From a virus, in the IMG/VR virus record IMGVR_UViG_3300035670_001109, positions 1 to 26,332 of that record: 26,332 bases of DNA. One strand, given 5' to 3'. Within the stretch, counting starts at the first letter, position 1. The number at the start of each line of letters is the position of its first letter. Below are positions 16,901-24,326 of the stretch, one piece after another. The notes under the pieces were generated by a model. The model made no database searches. It was not told where the DNA came from and saw only the letters and a list, made by a program, of their open reading frames with translations. The position numbers were made by a program, and so were the translations under genes.

Positions 16901-19900
16901 ATAATAGTGATAATTATCAAATTATCACTTCTGACGAACTTGATAAATTATCTATAGTTTTCTATGGCGCAGAAGAGCCTAATAAAAGAAGTCTTTATAG
17001 TTTTAAAATTGGAACAAAACAATTAAATAAAACAAATATTTTTACGCCAATTAGATTTTCAAATGGCAAACTAGTTGCAAACTTAAAAAATATCAGAAGA
17101 GTCGAAGATGTCGGCTGGACTGAAGTTTTAATTACAAAAAATGATAAAAGATTTAAAACTTCATATACTTCAAAATTACATAATATATCTACCATATTAT
17201 TAAAGAAAGATGGCGATAAAGCTCCAATAAAAGAACAGGGAGTTTCTGGTAATGGTATATTTAAATTAGATCCAGAAAGTAATTTTAATATATATACTCA
17301 TTTAGTAAATCTTGAGCCATCAACAGTTATAAAATCTGCTCTTATTTTTCCTGATGTATTTTCTGGTAGTAATTTTAATAATCTATCCTCTCTTCCTATT
17401 GTTCCGGACAACCTTGGCAATATCTTAAGTTTAAATGATAATAAATATCTTTCTACAGATTTTGCCAAAGCTTATTTAAACTTCTCCAATCCAATTAGCT
17501 TAGAGCCAAGTTTTGAAATTGTTATTGGACAAGAGTTTTCTAATGGAACAAAATATGGTGTAGTTTTAGATGGAGATGAAACACAAGAGGAGAGAATAAT
17601 AACAATATCTCCCGATGGTACTTCATCATCTCTTAATCCAACGGCATTTGTTGATTCAATCAATAACGGAATTAAAAAAGGTGAAGAATTATTAAAACAG
17701 CTGGAAACAGCAAAAGACAAGCTGTGTCAAGAGCTGGGTCCTGACTCCCAAGATTGTAAAGATCAAGTTGCAGAAATTAATGATAAAACTCAAAAATATA
17801 ATGACACAAAAGAGCAGGCTAGCCAGACAGCTGCGGACGTTAGTGCTGCACTTCCTGTTAATACCACATCAGATCAAGACTCAAATAATCAGCTAACAGA
17901 TCTTGCACAAGGTGCTGGTCAGGCAACTGCTATAGTTAAAGATTTGCTGGCAGAACTTACGTCAGTTACCGACAAGCTTTCTAGTGCATCAAATTTGGCA
18001 AATAAGCTTTTGGAAGATCTAAGCTCATCGGCAAGTGGTTCTAGTGTACCAAATATTATAAAAACTAATTTTTCTAACATATTTGTTTCAAATAATGCGC
18101 AATTTACATCAAGATCTTTTATATACAACGGAGAAAATGAATATAAACTTTTCTTGACTACAAAATATAATAAAGCAGCTGCAATTCAATTTAATCAACC
18201 AAGAATAATTTCTATTAGATTTGGAGATGAACAAGAATCAGTTAGCAACTTAAAGCAATTAAGAGATAAAGAATTAAAAAATTATAAGAGCATTTATGTT
18301 CTTACGGTTGGTGCCGATAAAGATACGAAATTTGAAATTTCTGGAGTTAGAGTAAAAGCTACAATCGTATCTTATCAGGGTATCTACAAAGAGTTTAAAA
18401 TTGTTGTTCCTGATATAAGCAAATTACCTACTTATGGTCCTGATAATTGTATTAAGATTTCTCTAACTAATTCTAATAAAAAGAGAATTAAAGCAATTGG
18501 ACAACTAGGTAATGATATTGGACTGCAACTTGATGATAAATATAATCAAAACCTAAAAGGCGGAGGCAGAAGAAAGCAGGGCTCTAATAAGGCTCTTAAG
18601 GGTCAGGCTGCTTCCAATCCATTAAGATTTGCAAACGTTCTTATTGATTCGGCTGCTGTTCCAAAAGATGCTATTAGAAGCTTCTGTGATTTTTCATTCC
18701 ATATGAATGCTGAACTTCAAGCTAATCTTAGAACATTCCAGGTAATATTAGTTCCAGTAAAAGTTATCTTTTGTATCATTGATGTTATTTGTGCTCTCCT
18801 GAATCCTTTTGCATTAGTTTTTGCAATCATAAGATTGTTTCTTTGTCTTTATGATTTAATTCTTTTATTGCCACAAATATCTGTCCCAGCTATGGCTCTA
18901 TCTCTTATTCTGCATATTCTGGAAGTAATTTATTGCATCATCATTACTATATTAGGAATTGTCACAGCTATAAATGAAATTATTACAGCAATTCAAAATG
19001 CGATAGAACAACAAAATTATGCTTCAATAGTTGCACTAGAAGAAGTTCTTAATGAGCATCTTTTATCAGTAGAAGCAGAGTTATCTATTTTAGATCCAAT
19101 TTTCTCAATTATCGGGATATTTCTAGAGCTTTTGCAATTAACTTTTGCATTTCCTTGTAGGATATCTCCACTCGATGATGAGCCAAGTTGCATAGACCCA
19201 TCTCAGCTTTCTAGTTTGGTTCTCAGTAGGGTTGCTCCATCTGGAAGAATTGAACCAGATAACCTACTACCTTTGGCTCAAACTTATACTACAATAACTC
19301 TAGATGATTTAGGCAGCAGAGGTAATACTCCTCAGGAAGTTAATGACCCAATCAGCGTGGACGTAGGAGATACGAAGCCATATTATGGAACTACATTTGG
19401 CTCAAATGGCGTTTTAATTGAGCCAAAAGAAATGATAACTTCTGTAATATCTGTACCAACATCTGGTGGAACAGAGCTGCCTGGAACACTTGATTTTAAT
19501 ACGGGTGAGAATAAAACAACTTCGGCAGGTTCTTTCTTTGCCGATGCAGTAGATGGAAAAATATCAAATATTGATTATTCATCCCTAAGATTTAATGGAC
19601 CAAATCTATTGGGTAAAACTAAGATAATAAATGGAGCAGAACAACCTATTGATACAGTTAATAGTTTCCAAGCTACATTCTCATTATCTTACACAAAGAC
19701 TACAAAGCCATTCAACCTATTAGTTGGTCAGGATCCAAGGGTTATCAACTTTGAGTTTAATTCTGCAGGATTAACAAATCCTCTTGCCTTTACTTTCTTG
19801 GGATTCCTTTTTCGCAAAAAAGCAATTGATATAAACGCAACCCTTGACCAACCTCCATCTTTCTTGTTTAATGATAATGGCTCAATGAAGATATCCCCAG

Positions 19901-21729
19901 ATACAAATGTTCCAGATATGGTATCTCCTATAGATGGTATTGGGGAAAATACATTCCTAACTGCAAATATCACAGGAAATACAGCTACCTTTACGCCAAA
20001 ACCTTTGACCATAACTTTTGAATTGCAACAGCCAACAGTAAATCCAGCAACGGCTCTTGCTGAATTTATTCCTCAAACTGTAACAAGAACCTTTGGAAAC
20101 ATTCCAATGATTGCTCTAATGGATGATGAGTTTAACACTTATTTTATTCAAGATGATGGAATTCATGCAGAAAAGGAAGATGGAGTTTGGAAGATTAAAA
20201 AAATTACTGCAAAAATTATTAATCAAACTTCTGCAGGCAAAAAAGCTTATTCAATTGAAGATAAGAGTGTTTTTGAGAAAGATTTATCAAGTTATAATAT
20301 TGATGGCTTTTTAGATGAAGGAAGCGCCGATGAGGCTGATGGTTCGATTATCATCAAGCAACAAGCTAATGCCGACTATGTAACAAGTGTTTCCGGACTA
20401 ATATTTGATCCCCCTGGCTCTATTTATAATCCTCAAGATGGAGACGGAATAAATCTAGATTATAGTATAGATATTTTGCCTATATCAACGACTTCTTTGG
20501 ATGTTGTATTTACTGACTTGGATGGAACATCTGTAACAATGACAATTCCAGCCGGTTCATTAACCAGCTATCCTTATCCAGACTATTCTGCTGTAGACCA
20601 CTCTAGAGGCAAACCCAATCAAATTAATGCTCTAACAAATGCCGTTAGAATACAGGATATATTTGATTTTCCAAAATTATATATTGTTGATATGAGGCAA
20701 TTGGCAGATGAGATCTCTGCAGCTTGTTCGGCATCTGGTCCCAATCAGCTTTTACTGGATCAATTTGATGATTTTACACCTGTTGTGGAAAAATTAGATG
20801 AATGTTTAACTGCCTATAGAGACTTCTTTGTAGGAGATCAGGTTGATGCAAATGGAGTTCCATCATCGGTGGTTGAGAGGATCAGATACAGCTTAGATGT
20901 TGGTTTAGTTCCAAGTCCAATATCCGTTGATTCTGTAATCCAAACCCACGAAGAACTCCAGGGATGTTTAGAGGACCTAGCTGATAATGCTTGTAATTTT
21001 GTTATAAATCCACTAAATACATCATTTAAAATATTAAATGATACAGATGAAACCGCAAGAACTGATGTTGTGAATCCTGAATCTCAAGATTTAACTCAAT
21101 TAATTAATTCTGGACTTCTAACACAAACAGAGGTGGACGCTGCTTTGGCTGGATTTCCAACAATAACTGGAGCAATGGAGTATGCATCTGGAGTTGGAGA
21201 TCTGGCAATTATCCCAATAGGAGATAAGGCATTTATTCAAATTATACCAAGAGATTCATACGACAAAGTTATTCAAGATTCTTATGATTTGTCACAAAAA
21301 ATTGATATTAATTTTGTAATTGACGAAACTAATAGCGCAAGTTTAGTTCCTGTAGAGGAAGGTTCTGACAGCCTTGTCGTGAAGAGCGGCGGTTCTTATA
21401 CATTTGCGATATCTGCAAACAATCCTGGAAAAGTTGTTATCAGAGCAAATGTGTGTAAAGTTATAGTACAAGCTGTAACTGATAGGGGCATAGTACAACA
21501 AACAAATGATCCAAACAAGATAGATTGTATTCCAGATGTTAATGCCGATGGTACATTGGTAGACGAAACATTTGCTCCAGGAGCTCTAACCAAGATAGAT
21601 AGGAATCTTACAATTCTTTTTGTTGCAAGAAAAGTAAACGACTCTAAATATGGAGATGATGATAGGCAGCAAAGTGCAAGGTCAGCAAAAACAAATCCAC
21701 AAACTTTCGGTACAAAATTAAGTAATTAG
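13975..21729 (+). CDS. Giant tail/baseplate protein of unknown function with a hydrophobic block
   Basis: A 2584-aa protein I cannot assign to a named family. The first 1220 residues are mostly beta-rich with several Ig-like or jelly-roll-like stretches. Residues of about 1228-1355 form a polar helical or coiled-coil segment (GEELLKQLETAKDKLCQEL, with cysteines at 1251 and 1261). More beta structure follows, then a basic linker near 1530-1545 (GGGRRKQGSNKALKGQ). Residues 1590-1670 and 1703-1728 are strikingly hydrophobic, including VKVIFCIIDVICALL, LVFAIIRLFLCLYDLILLL, LEVIYCIIITILGIVTAI and FSIIGIFLELLQLTFAF, which look like four membrane-type helices. The last 850 residues are again beta-rich. 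It sits between spike and wedge genes, so it is very likely a virion baseplate protein. A role in contacting or perforating the host membrane is an inference from the hydrophobic block. A receptor-binding or scaffold role is equally open. Confidence 0.55.
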   Translation: MASNKNLLPTAVGPIKTDEVFTNAFVNCKKNPNQPNPNGPGTAIGYEVLYPIIPNNSGGKDLVPVIGGTVLKVNIGENAKYITDNEAESLKDANDIKEIIQNLLSRYNQQIDRLKNSINSNITEASDAGAFDIDELVEARNLINRTLEDMPGLSENWKVSSIPVMQLASLIVSNSQFTNATDLQKKIDEDNQDSVPKRNNNLRTIGGFKFIPINVIKKIFDDCILPKMAKFKGFTGKTFEELSKFGELKDGVYSNLNDDLITNVILELFTIFRIKDISNPLGNEISGYYTAHNGFLYVKMPDMSGRNLDGDSEDPFDYDNEETESTFVFLELYQEVTSDITTYIPLVLETASSPSPSLVEDGLTDIETLDIEISKDGLGKVDGLEFYLSPIINIDASTKVEGFVREPNGLELSSFPAINYTIDNLTNEQIYSIFTTLKKSAYLNLDKILGVNTQSISSSVQSQVQTRVDVTNALKNLLQKTGLPLGVSLSFIGISSAQYLLGEMNKPEVLIGSRGDKAEAKTGSPESNRFFDPKTPSTKPIMASVRPNIIDASEISEDFWIKLDKSLEDDKIILKIPSNLISDDPKNKDVKFYTVDGKIEFALYIHDKNSKQIVRMPGNNIVVEAPAIEAVAGDPVRDGDKINISIQIKNKGKNVKKEDISNIKIGTLINFIILKPNETKNGIKFDLDNERIVVENIDDLVNKFGQVTKLPAIILRKNGKKSAKFDIFFGDLKDKPKEENQLGFDKLKLNGLRFPGGLVHSIPLLLDGSQATISIKASRGVFSNPNIPIYSYLLIKQNTITETILSQDFGFLNKDFKEITLPELTDGSKDQKYYALFSIKNKAGDANLKIVNTKQLDINFPGSYDREINISRFYELEQNLQGTQNTIYYLITSQEITESSSGTFEKDDEGFYNYGLLPVGKPGDIEKPAFVRPPYIVGMVADLPGKSGAAIVSNRRVKDFDEGTKDSIAINIDSLNNSDNYQIITSDELDKLSIVFYGAEEPNKRSLYSFKIGTKQLNKTNIFTPIRFSNGKLVANLKNIRRVEDVGWTEVLITKNDKRFKTSYTSKLHNISTILLKKDGDKAPIKEQGVSGNGIFKLDPESNFNIYTHLVNLEPSTVIKSALIFPDVFSGSNFNNLSSLPIVPDNLGNILSLNDNKYLSTDFAKAYLNFSNPISLEPSFEIVIGQEFSNGTKYGVVLDGDETQEERIITISPDGTSSSLNPTAFVDSINNGIKKGEELLKQLETAKDKLCQELGPDSQDCKDQVAEINDKTQKYNDTKEQASQTAADVSAALPVNTTSDQDSNNQLTDLAQGAGQATAIVKDLLAELTSVTDKLSSASNLANKLLEDLSSSASGSSVPNIIKTNFSNIFVSNNAQFTSRSFIYNGENEYKLFLTTKYNKAAAIQFNQPRIISIRFGDEQESVSNLKQLRDKELKNYKSIYVLTVGADKDTKFEISGVRVKATIVSYQGIYKEFKIVVPDISKLPTYGPDNCIKISLTNSNKKRIKAIGQLGNDIGLQLDDKYNQNLKGGGRRKQGSNKALKGQAASNPLRFANVLIDSAAVPKDAIRSFCDFSFHMNAELQANLRTFQVILVPVKVIFCIIDVICALLNPFALVFAIIRLFLCLYDLILLLPQISVPAMALSLILHILEVIYCIIITILGIVTAINEIITAIQNAIEQQNYASIVALEEVLNEHLLSVEAELSILDPIFSIIGIFLELLQLTFAFPCRISPLDDEPSCIDPSQLSSLVLSRVAPSGRIEPDNLLPLAQTYTTITLDDLGSRGNTPQEVNDPISVDVGDTKPYYGTTFGSNGVLIEPKEMITSVISVPTSGGTELPGTLDFNTGENKTTSAGSFFADAVDGKISNIDYSSLRFNGPNLLGKTKIINGAEQPIDTVNSFQATFSLSYTKTTKPFNLLVGQDPRVINFEFNSAGLTNPLAFTFLGFLFRKKAIDINATLDQPPSFLFNDNGSMKISPDTNVPDMVSPIDGIGENTFLTANITGNTATFTPKPLTITFELQQPTVNPATALAEFIPQTVTRTFGNIPMIALMDDEFNTYFIQDDGIHAEKEDGVWKIKKITAKIINQTSAGKKAYSIEDKSVFEKDLSSYNIDGFLDEGSADEADGSIIIKQQANADYVTSVSGLIFDPPGSIYNPQDGDGINLDYSIDILPISTTSLDVVFTDLDGTSVTMTIPAGSLTSYPYPDYSAVDHSRGKPNQINALTNAVRIQDIFDFPKLYIVDMRQLADEISAACSASGPNQLLLDQFDDFTPVVEKLDECLTAYRDFFVGDQVDANGVPSSVVERIRYSLDVGLVPSPISVDSVIQTHEELQGCLEDLADNACNFVINPLNTSFKILNDTDETARTDVVNPESQDLTQLINSGLLTQTEVDAALAGFPTITGAMEYASGVGDLAIIPIGDKAFIQIIPRDSYDKVIQDSYDLSQKIDINFVIDETNSASLVPVEEGSDSLVVKSGGSYTFAISANNPGKVVIRANVCKVIVQAVTDRGIVQQTNDPNKIDCIPDVNADGTLVDETFAPGALTKIDRNLTILFVARKVNDSKYGDDDRQQSARSAKTNPQTFGTKLSN

Positions 21730-21737
21730 GAATAAAA

Positions 21738-23840
21738 ATGGCAGAAGTTCCAAGTTTAGAATCTTTAATTTCAAATCTAGAGCTAGCGGTAGAAAAAACT
21801 GCTAGCTCTACGAATCCAATCAGACCACAATTAAGAGATACAATAACTAAAATAAAATCAGATTTAGAAAAACTTTATAATGTATCCGGAGAGACAATAA
21901 CCCCCGAGCTTCAGGGCTCATCTTATTCTCAAATGTTAATGGATCTAAATCCAGATTTTATAAGTTTATTTTCCACCCTAACAAGGATGCGATCATCATT
22001 CTTGCCGGTTGAATTGGTCAACGAAATCACAAGGCCAGATGGAAGTAATATATCTTTATCGCAAATTTTAGAAACTGATGCAGATAAAGAATCTTTTGAA
22101 AATGTGTTTTTTAGACTTATAGGTATGCCAAAGTCAGATGAGCTAGAAGATGAATTAATTAAATCAATATCTATTCAAGGAGAGGTTGTAACTCTATCAA
22201 AGGTTGATATAGAAAGAAGATTAAATGATAGACAAATAACGATAGCAAATAGAGCAAGATATCCTAGTTTTGATATCTTTGTATTTGGTAATCAAACTTA
22301 TTTTGAATCTTTTGCACAAATTTTTGATTCCAAAGGAATTCAAGATGATCTTTTGGAGATAAGTGATATTTTAAATAAAATTTTTAACACTACCATTAAA
22401 GATAATGCTAAAATACAAGAATATCATGATCAAATTTCTGCAATATTAGATGAATATGCAATTCAAAAATATGATGATGGCGAAAGTATAACGGAAGAGC
22501 ACAAACAAATTATTACAGATTGTTTTAATCAACTTTTAGATGCTTCCGTAGAGGGTCAGCAATCAGAGACAAATACGGATTTAGCTCAAACTATTGTCTT
22601 GAATATTTTTAGTTCCAGCTTAAGTATAATGACAGAAGGAAAAGATATATCATTTATTTTTGACGGATTGTTCAATGAGCTAGTTCTAAAGGTATCAAAT
22701 CAAAGTATTGATAACTTGGCTGATCCTAATAACTTTTGGAGATTTTCTTATCTTTTATTTCCACCAATCCAAGATGGAAGAATCAGCAAGTGTTTGAATG
22801 ATCCGGCAAGATTGGTTGCTCCTCTGTTTTTGCCCGAAACCCAAAGGGTAGTTAACAAAAATAATATGAAACCATCTTTATTGGAAGCAATAATAAGAAT
22901 AAGGCTAGATATAAGTGCAGGAACAAACAGGGGCGCTCCAGGAGCAGAGCAGTTTTCTTTAGCAAACATTGGGGACGACAAGAACTTAAAATATAGAGAC
23001 ATACAAGATGTATACGGTTTGCTGGAAGCTATTTTTATCAGCAGACTATTTGCAGCCCTACAGGGTATGGCAATTAATATATTACAAAATATTGAAAATA
23101 TAAAAATAGAACAGTCACAAACAAACATTAAGTTAACCGGAGAATCTCCAAAGACGGATAATTCACAGGCAGATACTAATGCTCCATCAGATCCAACCAA
23201 GCCGGTTCCAGAAGATTCGCCTGAATTAAAAAAACTAAAACAGCAAGCAAGTTTTGAGGAAGCAATACTTTTACTTTTAGGACAGAATAGTGTCCCAGAT
23301 GCAATATCGTTCCAAGAAGGTGTTGGGTTACTTAGAACATCTAATATTAAAGATTCTTACTTAATGAGTACAGTTATTGATTTAGTTTCAATTCCATTAG
23401 AATGGGCAAATAAAAAAATAGGAAAAACTAATAGTGATAATAGCTCTAGGGGAAGAGGGTCAACTGCCTATAGCACCGGTCAGGTTGCCAACAAGCTTGG
23501 TATATCTAAGGGTGTTGGGTCTTTAGATGTACTTGTGTTTTTGATAGCTTTATTTTCTTCTAGCGAATTAACTCTATTATCACTCTTAAATGAAGAAGAA
23601 TTTAATAATCTTAAAAAACAATTTCCAAGAAATTATTTTATAGATATAGATGGAAAAGAAATAGTTAGAAAAACTAAAGCAAAAGCAGTAGAAGAAGTTT
23701 CTTTATTAGCAATAGATGCTTACAATTTTTTTAGATTTCTATTAGAGCAACCGCTGCCAATAAAATTTGGACTCGAAGAAAATACACCATTAGATGCAAA
23801 GATAGAAGATCCTGTAGATACCGAAACTACTATAGCTTAA
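21738..23840 (+). CDS. Baseplate-region protein of unknown function (700 aa)
   Basis: Begins eight bases after the previous stop, with AGGAA as ribosome site. It is mainly helical and acidic. Residues 1-60 hold predicted helices (SLESLISNLELAVEKT, LRDTITKIKSDLEKLY). The middle has long alternating helices, including LVAPLFLPETQRVV and DVYGLLEAIFISRLFAALQG. A proline- and acid-rich linker lies at about 470-495 (NAPSDPTKPVPEDSPELKK). A hydrophobic stretch near 596-617 (LDVLVFLIALFSSSELTLL) resembles a single membrane helix or a buried core helix. The C-terminus is acidic. I do not recognise the family. Its place between the giant protein and the gp25-like gene suggests a baseplate component or assembly factor. 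The first codons carry a strong RNA hairpin, listed separately. Confidence 0.5.
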   Translation: MAEVPSLESLISNLELAVEKTASSTNPIRPQLRDTITKIKSDLEKLYNVSGETITPELQGSSYSQMLMDLNPDFISLFSTLTRMRSSFLPVELVNEITRPDGSNISLSQILETDADKESFENVFFRLIGMPKSDELEDELIKSISIQGEVVTLSKVDIERRLNDRQITIANRARYPSFDIFVFGNQTYFESFAQIFDSKGIQDDLLEISDILNKIFNTTIKDNAKIQEYHDQISAILDEYAIQKYDDGESITEEHKQIITDCFNQLLDASVEGQQSETNTDLAQTIVLNIFSSSLSIMTEGKDISFIFDGLFNELVLKVSNQSIDNLADPNNFWRFSYLLFPPIQDGRISKCLNDPARLVAPLFLPETQRVVNKNNMKPSLLEAIIRIRLDISAGTNRGAPGAEQFSLANIGDDKNLKYRDIQDVYGLLEAIFISRLFAALQGMAINILQNIENIKIEQSQTNIKLTGESPKTDNSQADTNAPSDPTKPVPEDSPELKKLKQQASFEEAILLLLGQNSVPDAISFQEGVGLLRTSNIKDSYLMSTVIDLVSIPLEWANKKIGKTNSDNSSRGRGSTAYSTGQVANKLGISKGVGSLDVLVFLIALFSSSELTLLSLLNEEEFNNLKKQFPRNYFIDIDGKEIVRKTKAKAVEEVSLLAIDAYNFFRFLLEQPLPIKFGLEENTPLDAKIEDPVDTETTIA
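21778..21810 (+). repeat. Strong hairpin within the start of the 700-aa gene
   Basis: TAGAGCTAGC (21778-21787) and GCTAGCTCTA (21801-21810) are perfect 10-base inverted arms. The stem extends inward by one G-U wobble and two more pairs (GGT with ACT), giving 13 pairs around the seven-base loop AGAAAAA. It lies about 40 bases downstream of the start codon and is entirely within coding sequence. No T run follows, so it is not a terminator. Confidence 0.6.
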
Positions 23841-23846
23841 TTGTTT

Positions 23847-23874
23847 TTCTATTATTTTTGCAACAAAAATAGAA
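23847..23874 (+). repeat. Weak inverted repeat in the gap before the gp25-like gene
   Basis: The 47-base gap 23841-23887 contains TATTTTTG (23853-23860) and CAAAAATA (23864-23871), a perfect 8-bp stem with a three-base loop. Three outer pairs (TTC with GAA) extend it across a three-base bulge. No poly-T follows and the stem is almost all A-T, so termination is doubtful. It lies just before the AGGA ribosome site of the next gene. Confidence 0.3.
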
Positions 23875-23887
23875 CTTAGGAAAAACA

Positions 23888-24319
23888 ATGTCTTTTGATT
23901 TAAAGCTAGAAAAAGGCGATATAAGATTATCCAAAGATGGATCCGTAGAGATCGTCAATGGAAATGCTAAGTTACGTCAAGATATTTTAAAAATACTTTT
24001 AACTGAGATTGGTGATAACAAGTTTCATCCAGCATATGGAAGTTATGTTGGTTCTTTGCAAATTGGGCAAGTTGCAGATGAGAGGCTAGTATCACTAGAT
24101 ATTGAGTCTTCAGCAAGAAATGCAGTAAAAAATCTGATGTCTTTGCAAAGAGCTCAATCCAGAAGGCAGGGTATGACTCCTGGTGAAATGATTATTGATA
24201 TCTTAGACGTTTCTGTTGCAAGAGATGAGGTAGATCCAAGATTATATAATATTTATGTTTCAGTATTAACTCAAAGTTTAACTGAAATATCTAGTAATAT
24301 AACAGTAAGAATCTCATAG
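23888..24319 (+). CDS. gp25-like baseplate wedge protein
   Basis: A 143-aa protein of the GPW/gp25 family, close to the usual 110-140 aa. The N-terminus GDIRLSKDGSVEIVNGNAKL leads into RQDILKILLTEIGDNKF and HPAYGSYVGSLQIGQV, the classic gp25 layout: strand, helix, then a Pro/Tyr-Gly turn. The C-terminal half holds a helix (SARNAVKNLMSLQRAQ) and two strands (IIDILDVSVARDE and LYNIYVSVLTQS). In T4, gp25 binds gp6 and gp53 in the core bundle and starts sheath polymerisation; the same role is expected here. The canonical Glu-Pro-Arg motif is not evident: the corresponding place reads TPGEMI (residues 97-102). The next gene starts eight bases after the stop and encodes the expected gp6/J partner. 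Confidence 0.87.
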   Translation: MSFDLKLEKGDIRLSKDGSVEIVNGNAKLRQDILKILLTEIGDNKFHPAYGSYVGSLQIGQVADERLVSLDIESSARNAVKNLMSLQRAQSRRQGMTPGEMIIDILDVSVARDEVDPRLYNIYVSVLTQSLTEISSNITVRIS

Positions 24320-24326
24320 AGGAAAA

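Noticed and set aside
20123-20314. A 63-aa plus-strand frame inside the giant gene
   Set aside because: It is an alternate-frame Met/Leu/Lys-rich shadow with no ribosome binding site.
22748-23200. A 150-aa minus-strand frame inside the 700-aa gene
   Set aside because: It lies fully antisense to a long well-formed gene, has Ser/Ile/Leu-rich shadow composition and no ribosome site or neighbours on that strand.
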